Source of the DNA: Myxococcota bacterium
GTDB taxonomy: Bacteria; Myxococcota_A; UBA9160; SMWR01
Length of the DNA stretch: 64,000 bases
Assembly (NCBI GenBank): GCA_022447545.1
Contig: JAKVBI010000011.1
Span: 248,001 to 312,000, forward strand
Direction: 5' to 3'
Program-made: the position numbers and the translations under genes
In this document: one piece after another, positions 1 to 7,985 of the stretch
Position numbering within the stretch: the first letter of the stretch is position 1
Layout: each line of letters begins with the position of its first letter
Notes under the pieces: generated by a model
The model's database searches: none
What the model was told of the DNA's origin: nothing
The model's input: only the letters and a program-made list of their open reading frames with translations

Positions 1-647
1 TCACGAACAAATTCCTCGCGCCGGTTCGCGTCCCTGGGCAGGATCATGTCGGTCGCCACAGGACCAGGAGTGAGCGCGTGAACCCTCACTCCCCTTGGCG
101 ACCACTCCTGAGCCATGACCCGCGTCCAGTTCAGCATGGCGGCCTTCGTCGCTCCATAGGCCCCAATTCCGGCCATCGGGTTGTGACCACCGGCCGCGGT
201 GACGTGAATGATCACCCCCCGCTTGCTCGCCTCCAGATGGGGGAGTGCCATTCGAGACAAGAACACGGGGCCCCGCACGTTGACGGCGAAAAGTTCGTCG
301 AACTCCTCGGGCGTGAGTTTTTCAATGACATGGGGCCTCAGAATGGCCGCGTTGTTGACCAACACGTCGAGGCCACCGAAGTGTGCCACGGTCGTTTCGA
401 CCAGAGCGACCTGATCGTCGAGATCGCCCACCCGCGCCTGGACTGCCAGTCCCTCCCCTCCTTCGGACTGGATCCCATCAACCACCTCCTGACAAGCATC
501 GAGATTGCGGCTGGCGACCACGACACGAGCCCCCGCCTGCGCGTACCCGCACGCGATCGCGCGCCCAATGCCTCGACTTCCACCTGTCACGATGGCGATG
601 CGTCCGCTCAGGTCGAAGATTGCCGGATTACCGCGGTTCGAACCCAT
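1..647 (-). CDS. SDR-family oxidoreductase, C-terminus cut by window edge
   Basis: Short-chain dehydrogenase/reductase, expected to interconvert an alcohol and a ketone with NAD(P)(H) in the cytoplasm. About 215 residues are visible and the frame is still open at base 1, so roughly the last 40 residues of a usual 250-residue SDR lie outside. Seen: TGGSRGIG cofactor loop at residues 21-28, NNA at 98-100 and YGATK with Tyr164 and Lys168. The position 13 residues before Tyr, normally the catalytic Ser, is Ala151 (Thr150 precedes it), which is unusual. ATG 647 follows AGGGGA at 6 bases; ATG 653 is an in-frame alternative. Divergent from the PPOX gene. Substrate unknown. Confidence 0.85.
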   Translation of the reverse strand, partial: MGSNRGNPAIFDLSGRIAIVTGGSRGIGRAIACGYAQAGARVVVASRNLDACQEVVDGIQSEGGEGLAVQARVGDLDDQVALVETTVAHFGGLDVLVNNAAILRPHVIEKLTPEEFDELFAVNVRGPVFLSRMALPHLEASKRGVIIHVTAAGGHNPMAGIGAYGATKAAMLNWTRVMAQEWSPRGVRVHALTPGPVATDMILPRDANRREEFVR

Positions 648-736
648 CCCCATTCCCCTTTTTTCCGTGACTCGCACTGGGGAACCCATTCTCTGCGCCG
701 TCGAAGCCCGAAGCAAGCAACCCATAGGAATTGGTG

Positions 737-742
737 CATACT
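737..742 (+). promoter_or_regulatory. Possible -10 element for a leaderless transcript (CATACT)
   Basis: CATACT ends 8 bases before ATG 751. No Shine-Dalgarno sequence lies in front of that ATG, so transcription may start at or next to the start codon. No convincing -35 box is visible. It sits in the 103-base space between two divergent genes. Confidence 0.3.
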
Positions 743-750
743 GGGCCGCC

Positions 751-1179
751 ATGGCGGTAGTCCTTTCCGAAACGATTCGAGGCCTTCTCGACGCACCCAA
801 TTTCGCTCACCTGTCCACACTTCAGCCCGATGGAGGACCCAAAGTGGAACCCGTTTGGGTCGGGCGAGAGGGAGACCGAATCCTCGTGGCGACGGATCGA
901 CGCACCCTAAAGGGACGGAACATGGACCGCGATCCGAGGGTGGCCATTTCCATCACCGATTTCACGAATCCCTACGAGCAAGTTCTGATCCGTGGGCGCG
1001 TGATCGAGGTTCGAGACGATGGTGACCTGAAGATGTTGGATCGACTGTCCCACGAGTACACTGGAAAACCCTTCGCGCGTCGCAAATGGCCCAGTCGCGC
1101 GATCTACGTCATCGAAGCCGACATCGCCCGCCACTACCGATCCCCCCTAATTCACGAACCCTTTGGAGGTCAACCGTGA
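751..1179 (+). CDS. PPOX-class (F420/FMN-dependent) oxidoreductase
   Basis: 142-residue protein of the pyridoxamine-5'-phosphate-oxidase-like split-barrel class. It has the usual order: short N-terminal helix (SETIRGLLDAP), the strand pair containing HLSTLQPDGGPKVEPVWV, a cofactor phosphate-contacting stretch around KGRNMDRDPRVAISI, and a C-terminal strand with Arg/Tyr residues. Members bind FMN or F420 and reduce small organic substrates or bind haem; the sequence does not choose between these. The gene ends by a 4-base GTGA overlap with the next start, implying co-translation with the enoyl-CoA hydratase. The ATG has no Shine-Dalgarno and may be leaderless. The same frame is open further upstream, but that part overlaps the divergent SDR and looks unlike coding sequence. 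Confidence 0.85.
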   Translation: MAVVLSETIRGLLDAPNFAHLSTLQPDGGPKVEPVWVGREGDRILVATDRRTLKGRNMDRDPRVAISITDFTNPYEQVLIRGRVIEVRDDGDLKMLDRLSHEYTGKPFARRKWPSRAIYVIEADIARHYRSPLIHEPFGGQP

Positions 1180-1931
1180 CGATCACCTGCACCCGTGCTG
1201 GAGGAATTGCCGAGATCACCATGAATCATCCGCCCGTCAACGCCCTGACCGTCGGAGATACCTGGGAGATCCGAAATGCCTTTGAGGAGATCAGCCGCGA
1301 CCCCGACCTTCGCGCAGCCATTCTCACGGCGGAGGGCCGCGGCTTCAACGCCGGCATCGACATCAAAGAAATGCAGAGCGTCGAAGGCTTCGAGCACCTG
1401 CTGGGGTCGGGCGAGGCTTGCTACGCGGCCTTCAAACAAATCTACGACTGCCCATTCCCTGTGATCGCCGCGGTAAATGACTTCTGCATGGGTCTGGGAA
1501 TCGGGCTCGTGGGCAGCTGCGACATCATCGTCGCCTCCAGCAACGCACGCTTCGGTCTCCCCGAAGTCGACAATGGAGCCCTCGGCTGCGCGTCACATCT
1601 CGCTCGAATGGTCTCACCCCTCAAGCTCCGACAGATGGTCTTCACCTGCGAGCCGGCTACTGCAGCAGAACTAGCGAGTTGGGGCACGGTGTACAAAGTC
1701 ACCGAGCCCGAGGAATTGATGAACGAGGCGCGTGCACTCGCCCAACGAATTGCTGAGAAACCAGCCACGGTGGTCGCCTTTGCCAAGAGCGCCCTCAACG
1801 GAATCGACCCCAGTAACCTTCATAACAACTATCGGCTCGAGCAGGGCTACACCTACCAGCTGAACTTGATCGGCGAAGGCGATGCCGCTCGCGATGCCTT
1901 CGTCGCAGGCGATCGACACATCACTCGCTGA
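1176..1931 (+). CDS. Enoyl-CoA hydratase/isomerase (crotonase) family
   Basis: 251-residue crotonase-fold enzyme acting on acyl-CoA thioesters in beta-oxidation-like pathways. Start GTG 1176 is fixed by GGAGG at 1165-1169 and by the GTGA overlap with the PPOX stop. The oxyanion-hole segments are present (GRGFNAGIDIKEM near residues 54-66 and NDFCMGLGIG at 101-110). Of the two acidic residues of classical hydratases, the second is kept (Glu130 in GLPE) and the first is Gly110. One catalytic Glu allows hydratase, isomerase or hydrolase chemistry, so the exact reaction is open. Likely co-transcribed with the PPOX gene before it and the SDR after it. Confidence 0.88.
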   Translation: MTITCTRAGGIAEITMNHPPVNALTVGDTWEIRNAFEEISRDPDLRAAILTAEGRGFNAGIDIKEMQSVEGFEHLLGSGEACYAAFKQIYDCPFPVIAAVNDFCMGLGIGLVGSCDIIVASSNARFGLPEVDNGALGCASHLARMVSPLKLRQMVFTCEPATAAELASWGTVYKVTEPEELMNEARALAQRIAEKPATVVAFAKSALNGIDPSNLHNNYRLEQGYTYQLNLIGEGDAARDAFVAGDRHITR

Positions 1932-1957
1932 CCGGGCGGTCTAGCGGAGACAAGGCC

Positions 1958-2725
1958 ATGGGTAGACTCGACGAAAAGATCGTGATCATCACGGGGGCCG
2001 CGCGCGGAATGGGCGAAGAGGAGGCCCACCTGTTTGCACGCGAAGGCGCCCGAGTCGTACTGGGCGACCGACGAGATGACGAGGGCCGAGAAGTTGCGTC
2101 CCGCATCAATGAAAAACACCCAAATTCAGCCATCTACGTTCACCTGGATATCACCTCCGAAGATGACTGGGACAGGGCAGTAGCGGCTGCGGTGGAGCAT
2201 TTCGAAGGGGTCGACGTGCTGATCAACAACGCTGGAATCATCCGTATCGCTCCCCTGGTAGAGACCAGTGCCGAAATGTTCCGCAAGGTCATTGACACCA
2301 ATCTGTTTGGGGCTTTTCTGGGGATGAAGGCCGTCGTCGAGCCCATGAAGAAACGCGGCGGGGGCTCGATCGTCAATTTGTCATCGGTACAAGGTCTCGA
2401 GGGTCGCGTGGGCATGCCTGCGTACACGGCATCCAAATTTGGCGTCCGGGGCCTGACCAAAACCGCCGCGATGGAACTCGGGCCCCTCGGCATCCGAGTC
2501 AATACACTCATCCCAGGGCCGACAAAAACGGCCATGACGCGCAGGAAGGGTTGGACTGACGCCGACTACGATGCTGCGTACGGCAAGTACCCCCTGGGCC
2601 GCATGGCCGACGCTAAGGAACTCGCCGAACTCGCACTCTTTCTTGCAAGCGACGCCTCGTCTTTTTGCACAGGCGCCGACTTTGTGGCCGATGGGGGCGT
2701 ATCCGCGGGAAAACCCCGAGACTGA
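1958..2725 (+). CDS. SDR-family NAD-dependent oxidoreductase
   Basis: 255-residue classical SDR, full length. Seen: TGAARGMG at residues 12-19, Asp37 at the end of the second strand (favours NAD over NADP), NNAG at 90-93, Ser143, and YTASK with Tyr156 and Lys160. The C-terminal GADFVADGG signature is also present. It resembles 3-alpha/20-beta-hydroxysteroid dehydrogenase-type SDRs, though this similarity is too general to assign a steroid substrate. GGAGA at 1946-1950 lies 7 bases before the ATG. It follows the crotonase gene by 26 bases, so it may oxidise the hydroxyacyl or hydroxy-ring product made upstream. Converges with the GST gene. Confidence 0.9.
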   Translation: MGRLDEKIVIITGAARGMGEEEAHLFAREGARVVLGDRRDDEGREVASRINEKHPNSAIYVHLDITSEDDWDRAVAAAVEHFEGVDVLINNAGIIRIAPLVETSAEMFRKVIDTNLFGAFLGMKAVVEPMKKRGGGSIVNLSSVQGLEGRVGMPAYTASKFGVRGLTKTAAMELGPLGIRVNTLIPGPTKTAMTRRKGWTDADYDAAYGKYPLGRMADAKELAELALFLASDASSFCTGADFVADGGVSAGKPRD

Positions 2726-2808
2726 ACGCCTTCTCGACACCCTCCACGAATGCCGCACCCGTCGCTTCCGATTCGTACGGTGGCAGCACGTCACACCGAG
2801 CGAACCCC

Positions 2809-3585
2809 TCAGAAGTCGAGTGGCAACACGAGATGATCCCGGTACAGCGCATCCCGGTATTCGAGAAGAGCCGGGTCCAGGGCTTCGAGAATCACCGGGT
2901 CTACCGTGGTGTACATGCGCCGAAGCCCCGACGGCATGGGGCAGACCTCCTCCGGCAGTGGAGCCAACAAGGCGGCAAACGCCGCCCACGTGATATCCAA
3001 GGCCGAAAGGTGATCTCCCACCAGGTATTCACGACCGTGGGCCCGCTGGGCTTCCAGGCAACGGCCTAGTTTCCTCAAGACCTCCACCACCCGCAATCGC
3101 GCAGGATTCGCCGCTTCCGGGGTGACTCGAAACTTCCGCGCAAAGGCCAACGTCCATTCTCGACCGGGCCCGGCAGGCTGTCGCTCCAGATTATCGACGA
3201 GCATCAGAATACGCAGTGACCCGCCCAAGCCCTGCTGCCCAGTGATCTCACGCATCAGGCCGAACATCCCGACGCGCTCATCGATCTCCGCGGGAACCAG
3301 CGCAGGAGTCGGCGCCAGGCGTTCGGCGAGCCACACGATGTCCGAAAAAGAAACTGCAGGGGGCTCGCCGTCGAGTATCGCGACCGGTGCGAGCGTCTGT
3401 CCCGTCCACTCGGCCAGGCCTGGATTCGGCCCCCCGGCGACCTGCTCAACGGCGACGTAGTCGAGGCCCTTGACGTGAAAGATCCCCTTGGCGGCTTCGC
3501 TCCAGGGGCCAGGCCCCCCGGCCGTAAGAACGAGCCGCAGCCCCTGCATCCCACGGGCTTCTTCGACCGAGATGTATTTCGGCAA
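2809..3585 (-). CDS. Glutathione S-transferase-like protein
   Basis: 258-residue cytoplasmic protein with a thioredoxin-like N-terminal half (LRLVLTAGGPGPWSEAAKG, then TGQTLAPVAILDGEP with the cis-Pro-like APVA and a following S-F-S-D that matches the glutathione-contacting Ser of GSTs) and an all-helical C-terminal half (YLVGDHLSALDITWAAFAA is the GST C-domain N-capping-box region). Such proteins conjugate or isomerise electrophiles with glutathione. The start is TTG 3585, with GGGAGG about 7 bases upstream. Downstream of the VOC gene on the same strand (22 bases), so the two probably form a unit handling reactive intermediates. The substrate is not evident. Confidence 0.78.
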   Translation of the reverse strand: MPKYISVEEARGMQGLRLVLTAGGPGPWSEAAKGIFHVKGLDYVAVEQVAGGPNPGLAEWTGQTLAPVAILDGEPPAVSFSDIVWLAERLAPTPALVPAEIDERVGMFGLMREITGQQGLGGSLRILMLVDNLERQPAGPGREWTLAFARKFRVTPEAANPARLRVVEVLRKLGRCLEAQRAHGREYLVGDHLSALDITWAAFAALLAPLPEEVCPMPSGLRRMYTTVDPVILEALDPALLEYRDALYRDHLVLPLDF

Positions 3586-3607
3586 GTCCCCCCTCCCTGT
3601 CTTCGAT

Positions 3608-4177
3608 TCAAGAGAGTCGACTCGGCAGATCGTCGATCCGACTGCCGAGTCGCCCGGGCATGTACTCGATGAGTTCGACCACCAATCCGTCGGGATCTAA
3701 GCAACACGCAACCGACTCGACCCCGAGGGACGGATTCGCTTCGCGAGGTTCTCGAATGAACTCGATCCCCCGAGCCTTGAGATCCCGATACGCGGCGCGG
3801 ACATTGCGTGTACGCAGGGCGATGACCCGTGGGACTCGACTTTCCGGGGGAAGCGACGCGGCAGCGTCTTCCCAACGAGGCTCCAACCATTCGATCAGGT
3901 CGATCCGTGTATGGAGTTCCCCCTCGCCTAGAGCAAGCAGCGCACCACGACCTTGAGCGACCGGCATCCCGAAGTTCTCCGCCACCTCCGGAGGCCAGAT
4001 GATGTCGCGATTGTCACGCAGGACCCGAAACCCGAGCGTGGTATAGAAATCCAGAGACTTCTCGAAATGGCTCGCGTTCACGATGAAATGAAATAGAGAC
4101 TCGACCTCCCAGGAGGAATCGGCGACCCCTGCATCGGTGCTCTCCTGGGATTCGTTTCGATCTTTTCGAGCAGTCAT
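3608..4177 (-). CDS. VOC-superfamily (glyoxalase/bleomycin-resistance-like) protein
   Basis: 189-residue protein with one vicinal-oxygen-chelate unit pair. The first beta-alpha-beta-beta-beta module begins at SLFHFIVNASHFEKSLDFY and the second at PRVIALRTRNVRAAYRDL, ending in LDPDGLVVELIEY with the expected metal-ligand Glu. VOC proteins use a divalent metal for isomerisation, epimerisation, ring cleavage or glutathione transfer. The first 25 residues are low-complexity, polar and probably disordered. AGGAGGGG lies 3 to 5 bases before ATG 4177. Transcribed with the GST-like gene; together they suggest glutathione-linked handling of an electrophile. The exact reaction is unknown. Confidence 0.82.
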   Translation of the reverse strand: MTARKDRNESQESTDAGVADSSWEVESLFHFIVNASHFEKSLDFYTTLGFRVLRDNRDIIWPPEVAENFGMPVAQGRGALLALGEGELHTRIDLIEWLEPRWEDAAASLPPESRVPRVIALRTRNVRAAYRDLKARGIEFIREPREANPSLGVESVACCLDPDGLVVELIEYMPGRLGSRIDDLPSRLS

Positions 4178-4214
4178 GTCCCCTCCTGGGCGCAGTTCTT
4201 CATGAAGGAGTAGA

Positions 4215-5450
4215 GTGCACCATCAGGGTCGAACCTTCACCGTTACATTGGAGCTTCCTACATTGATTCTCGACATGTTCTGCGAGTTACAGTGTGCGCG
4301 CCCGTGGGCAGACAACCACGAGCAAAAGCTCCTGGCAGAGACACTGGAGCAGGCGCGTCTGGCCGACGGCCTCGGCTATGGCTGCTGGTGGATGGTCGAA
4401 CACCACGGCGCCACCGAATTCAGTTACAGCTCGGCGCCCGAAATGATGCTCGCAGCCATCTCCCAGCACACCCACCAGATTCACCTGGGCCACTCGGGAG
4501 TCCTGGCACCGTTCCACATCAACCACCCGGTGCGCGTAGCCGAACGTGGAGCCTACGTGGACCTCTTGTCGGGCGGGCGGCTGGAGTTGGGGCTCGCGCG
4601 CTCGGGAGGCACCGAGTGGGACACCTTCGGCGTGGATCCCGAAGCTTCGCGAGACCAGCTGCGCGAGGCCCTCCACATGGTGCCTCGCATGTGGACCGAG
4701 AACGATTTCGAGTGGCACAGCGACCTCATCGACATCCCCGAGCGCGATGTCGTTCCCAAGCCCCTGCAAAAGCCCCACCCCCCCCTCTGGCAGACCTCCA
4801 CCAGCCCGGAATCCTTCACCATGGCGGGAGAGTTGGGGGTCGGGGTGCTCTGCACGACCCTGCTGACTCCCCTCGAGAGCCTGCGAGAACTCCTGCTCCA
4901 CTACGACGAGGGCCTTTCTCGCTGCCAGCAGCCCGTGGGACAGTTCGTCAATGCCCAACGGTCGGCCTTTACGTTCGTCCATTGCGCCGAGTCCCGGACC
5001 GCAGCCATCGAAAGCGGCGCCGCCGAGGCGGCACTCTGGTTCGTGAATGCAGCCCCCAAGGTCTTCCAGGTACCTCGACGATTCTGGATCGACGTGATCC
5101 GAGGAGATTTTCTGGACGGAACACCGGACGCAGCCCGTGTTCTTGAATCAGCCGAGATCCACGACGACCTCGACCTCGACGACCCGGTACCGGTCATCGC
5201 CATGCTCAACCGTCAGGTGGCTGGACAAACCCTGGATCCGGAGGAGGCCTACGAGGTTCTCGAACCCATCGAATCCGTGATCATCGGTGACGTGGATCTC
5301 TGTCGCAAGAAGATGCAGGGTTTCGCAGACATCGGCGCCGACCGGCTCATGTGCATGATGCAACTGGGCGCCGTACCCCACCAGCAGGTCATGGAGAGCA
5401 TTCAGCGGGTGGGGGAAGTCCTGCTGCCCGAATTCGCCACCTCTCCCTAG
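4215..5450 (+). CDS. LLM-class flavin-dependent oxidoreductase
   Basis: Luciferase-like monooxygenase family (TIM barrel, FMN or F420). Seen: the N-terminal strand DMFCELQCARPW, the GYGCWWMVEHH motif (usual WxxEHH), HLGHSGVLAPFHINHPVRVAE, and LSGGRLELGLARSG, all typical of the family, followed by a long insertion near residues 250-340. Full length at up to 411 residues. The start is uncertain: GTG 4215 has GAAGGAG 4 bases upstream, while TTG 4263 (GGAG 9 bases upstream) gives an N-terminus closer to the family norm. Enzymes of this class oxygenate or reduce diverse substrates; nothing here fixes the substrate. It converges with the cupin gene. Confidence 0.88.
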   Translation: MHHQGRTFTVTLELPTLILDMFCELQCARPWADNHEQKLLAETLEQARLADGLGYGCWWMVEHHGATEFSYSSAPEMMLAAISQHTHQIHLGHSGVLAPFHINHPVRVAERGAYVDLLSGGRLELGLARSGGTEWDTFGVDPEASRDQLREALHMVPRMWTENDFEWHSDLIDIPERDVVPKPLQKPHPPLWQTSTSPESFTMAGELGVGVLCTTLLTPLESLRELLLHYDEGLSRCQQPVGQFVNAQRSAFTFVHCAESRTAAIESGAAEAALWFVNAAPKVFQVPRRFWIDVIRGDFLDGTPDAARVLESAEIHDDLDLDDPVPVIAMLNRQVAGQTLDPEEAYEVLEPIESVIIGDVDLCRKKMQGFADIGADRLMCMMQLGAVPHQQVMESIQRVGEVLLPEFATSP

Positions 5451-5472
5451 AGCCAAGCTTCGGACGGACCTC

Positions 5473-5925
5473 TCAGGAGCGTGTGTCCTCCAACCAATCC
5501 GGCAGTTCGATGGGAGGGTTGGGAAGCAATTCGACACCTCTCTCTTCAAGCAACCGTCCGAAGCCCTCGGGATCCGCAGGCCAGGAGCGCGGGTCTCCCA
5601 TCATGACCTCAAACAGCACGACCCCCTCGGGCCCGGCAACCAGCGGACCGAGCGCAGCTCCCTGGTCCAGTGTGATGTGCATTCCCGCCGTACAGAGCAC
5701 ATCACCGCACATCACCTCACCTTCCAAAACGAAGATCACGTGGTCACTGTTGTGCCCGTGCTTGTGAACGATCATCCCCGGATCCCAGCGCGCGTAGAGA
5801 GCCAGGCAACGATCGGAGAATTCAAGCCACTTCTCGCGCACCGCGACGCGGCGATCACCGTGCTTCTGGGCACGAACCTCTTGCCACTTCTCCTGGTCCA
5901 GATGTCGAAATCGAGGTTCCTTCAT
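5473..5925 (-). CDS. Cupin-domain protein
   Basis: 150-residue single-cupin protein. The first cupin motif contains HKHGHNSDHVIFVLEGEV (near residues 54-71), supplying His and Glu metal ligands, and the second motif is in the GMHITLDQGAALGPLVAGPEG stretch, where the final His is not obvious. The family includes small dioxygenases, isomerases and binding proteins. Start ATG 5925 has GGGAGG about 6 bases upstream. It stands alone on the minus strand, converging with an LLM gene and divergent from another, so its partner pathway is unclear. Confidence 0.78.
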   Translation of the reverse strand: MKEPRFRHLDQEKWQEVRAQKHGDRRVAVREKWLEFSDRCLALYARWDPGMIVHKHGHNSDHVIFVLEGEVMCGDVLCTAGMHITLDQGAALGPLVAGPEGVVLFEVMMGDPRSWPADPEGFGRLLEERGVELLPNPPIELPDWLEDTRS

Positions 5926-6090
5926 CTCCCACCTCCCGGGCTCGGTTAATCCGGCTTCTCAAAACCCACCATCGCCGAAGCCGAAACGAGTTCACCTGCT
6001 CAAAACAGCCCGTTCACCGAGTCTAGTCGAATTCTTCAAATCTCCGGTGCAGCATCCTGAGGCGCCGAGACCTCGCGTACAATCGCAGCC
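5926..6090. promoter_or_regulatory. Divergent intergenic region with two GTTCACC repeats
   Basis: Space between the cupin gene (minus) and an LLM gene (plus). GTTCACC occurs at 5990-5996 and again at 6012-6018, 22 bases apart, about two helical turns. This spacing would suit a dimeric regulator, but two 7-mers in GC-rich DNA can arise by chance. TACAAT at 6078-6083 is annotated separately. Confidence 0.2.
6078..6083 (+). promoter_or_regulatory. Probable -10 element for a leaderless transcript (TACAAT)
   Basis: TACAAT ends exactly 7 bases before ATG 6091, which has no Shine-Dalgarno sequence. Transcription starting 7 bases after the hexamer would begin at the A of the start codon. No strong -35 box is visible. 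Confidence 0.4.
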
Positions 6091-7050
6091 ATGAACACGT
6101 CGCCTCTCGCACGGGGGTCGGTCTCCCTGCGCGTGTATCCGCCGAACGCAGCAGCCGACAAGATCGTTGACGAGATCGGCACCCAGGCTTTGTTGGCCGA
6201 ACAGGCCGGCTTCGACGGCGTCATGACCAGCGAACACCATGGGGGCTTCCCGGGCTACGTGCCCAACCCACTGCAACAAACCGGCTGGTTGCTCGAACGC
6301 ACCCAGCGCATCTGGGCCGCCCCTGCACCCATCCTGTTGCCTCTACGACCCTGGTCCCATGTCGCCGAAGAATTGGCGTGGCTCGCGAGCCGCTTCCCCG
6401 GACGCATCGGCGGCGGGTTCGCGATGGGGGGCCTGGAAGCGGACTTCCAGTTGGCGGGGGTCCCCTGGAGCGAGCGACTCCAACGCTTCGAACTCGCCCT
6501 GCCAGAGATCAGCGCTGCGCTTCGAGGACGAGCGTCTGCTCCCCTATCCAAAGACCCAGCCATCGCGGCCTGCACTGAACGACCAATCCCGTTGGTCAGT
6601 GCCGCCCAAAGCCCCGGGGCCGCACGCAGAGCGGCCCAGTGCGGCATGGGAGTTCTCTTTGACTCGCTCCAAACCGGCGAGCACAACCGGAAACTGGTCG
6701 ACGCCTATCGTCGAGCTGGCGGCCAAGGCGCCTGTATTGGAATCCGACGGGTCTGGCTGGGCCGCCCCCCCACCGAGCAGAGCCAGGCGCAAATGGCCTT
6801 CTATCGCAGCTACGCACCCACAACTACCCAGCAACATTGGGGCGACGACGAGCGCGTCGTGGGACACGATGCAGCCGAGTTGACCGAACGCCTGGCACAC
6901 TTCGCGCGCATCAGTGGTTGCGACACCCTCAACCTGCGAGTCCACGCCAACGATCTGCCCACAACAGCGGTACGAGAACAGATCGAACACATCGGCAGCG
7001 AATGTGTGGCGGAATTGCGATCAATGCTGAGCAAAGCCCCGGTTGCCTGA
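6091..7050 (+). CDS. LLM-class flavin-dependent oxidoreductase
   Basis: 319-residue luciferase-like monooxygenase family protein. It shows AGFDGVMTSEHHGGF near residues 40-54 (the family EHH motif), PILLPLRPWSHVAEELAWL and FPGRIGGGFAMGG (substrate/cofactor face of the barrel), and a C-terminal portion that is shorter than in the neighbouring 411-residue paralogue. F420 or FMN cofactor is expected; the sequence does not decide. The ATG lacks a Shine-Dalgarno and appears to be read from a leaderless message. The amidohydrolase start lies 15 bases after its stop with its own ribosome site, so the two are probably one transcript. Confidence 0.85.
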   Translation: MNTSPLARGSVSLRVYPPNAAADKIVDEIGTQALLAEQAGFDGVMTSEHHGGFPGYVPNPLQQTGWLLERTQRIWAAPAPILLPLRPWSHVAEELAWLASRFPGRIGGGFAMGGLEADFQLAGVPWSERLQRFELALPEISAALRGRASAPLSKDPAIAACTERPIPLVSAAQSPGAARRAAQCGMGVLFDSLQTGEHNRKLVDAYRRAGGQGACIGIRRVWLGRPPTEQSQAQMAFYRSYAPTTTQQHWGDDERVVGHDAAELTERLAHFARISGCDTLNLRVHANDLPTTAVREQIEHIGSECVAELRSMLSKAPVA

Positions 7051-7064
7051 ACACGAGGATCCCA

Positions 7065-7931
7065 GTGAGTCACATCCCCTCCGATTTTTCCGTCCTGGAC
7101 GTCCATCACCACGTGGGCGATGCCCTGGGAGCCCTGGGAGGCCAAAGTTCCGAAGCCGCAACTGATGAGGAGGCGGCTCTAAACCGGGAAATGGAGCAGC
7201 GCCTGGCCATCATGGATGCCGGAGGCGTCGCTCAGGCCCTGGTTATCCCAGGCCACGGTTACCTCAGGCCACGAGGTCACGAGAACACCCAGGCTCAGAA
7301 CGATCGGATCGCCGCCTACCGCGACCTCATGCCCGAACGTTTTCCAGGCGCCATCGGAGTCGTCGAACCACGGGATGGAGATTTGTCCTTCGATGAACTT
7401 CAACGCATCCGGGAGGAGCTTGGACTGATCGGGGTCAGCTTCCACACACGCTTTCAGGGGGTGTCACTGGAAAGCACTTGGATCCGCCAGTACGTCTCGC
7501 GCATGACCGAACTCGAACTCGTGCCGGTTCTCCACGCAATCGACGAAACCCCGGACGAAGCCCTCTGGAAGGTGACGGCTCTGGCACGCGAGTTCTCCGA
7601 CACCCGGATGTTGGTGCTCGACGCTTTCGCCTCCTACGAGTCCACGCGTCACTGTTTCTTTGCCGCCGAGATCGCCCCCAACCTGCTCTTCGACACGAGC
7701 CTCAGCTACAACTTCGACTTCATCGAGCAGCTCGCCGAGCGTTTCGGCCCAGACCGGGTGGTATTCGGAACCGACCTCTACTCTGCTCCCGTGGGCCGCC
7801 GAATCAGCCACCTGCTCCCTCAAATCCTGGACTCATCCCTTCCGCACGAAGCCCTTGAGCTGATTCTTGGTGGCAACGCGCGGCGGCTGTTCGGCCTCCC
7901 ATCCCATCCCAAACCAGTTCCCAAGAGCTGA
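7065..7931 (+). CDS. Amidohydrolase_2 (PF04909-type) metal-dependent hydrolase
   Basis: 288-residue TIM-barrel hydrolase or decarboxylase of the ACMSD-like amidohydrolase family. GTG 7065 is supported by GAGGA at 7055-7059. The N-terminal metal site is present as LDVHHHVGD (His14-16). Later strands give LVIPGHGY, PGAIGVVEP, LVLDAFAS and the terminal VVFGTDLYSAP with the conserved Asp. Unlike the other five family members here it keeps a true HxH motif. It follows an LLM gene closely, so it may hydrolyse or decarboxylate the product of that flavoenzyme. A short hairpin follows the stop. Substrate unknown. Confidence 0.82.
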   Translation: MSHIPSDFSVLDVHHHVGDALGALGGQSSEAATDEEAALNREMEQRLAIMDAGGVAQALVIPGHGYLRPRGHENTQAQNDRIAAYRDLMPERFPGAIGVVEPRDGDLSFDELQRIREELGLIGVSFHTRFQGVSLESTWIRQYVSRMTELELVPVLHAIDETPDEALWKVTALAREFSDTRMLVLDAFASYESTRHCFFAAEIAPNLLFDTSLSYNFDFIEQLAERFGPDRVVFGTDLYSAPVGRRISHLLPQILDSSLPHEALELILGGNARRLFGLPSHPKPVPKS

Positions 7932-7935
7932 GCTC

Positions 7936-7951
7936 GGGAGAGACCTCTCCC
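7936..7951. terminator. Hairpin between convergent genes
   Basis: GGGAGA at 7936-7941 pairs with TCTCCC at 7946-7951 around a GACC loop, just after the amidohydrolase stop. No T-run follows on either strand, so it is at best a weak or bidirectional terminator between this gene and the convergent HTTM gene. Confidence 0.3.
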
Positions 7952-7985
7952 ACCCAAGAGCCCTGGGGCAAAATCGCCCAAAACA

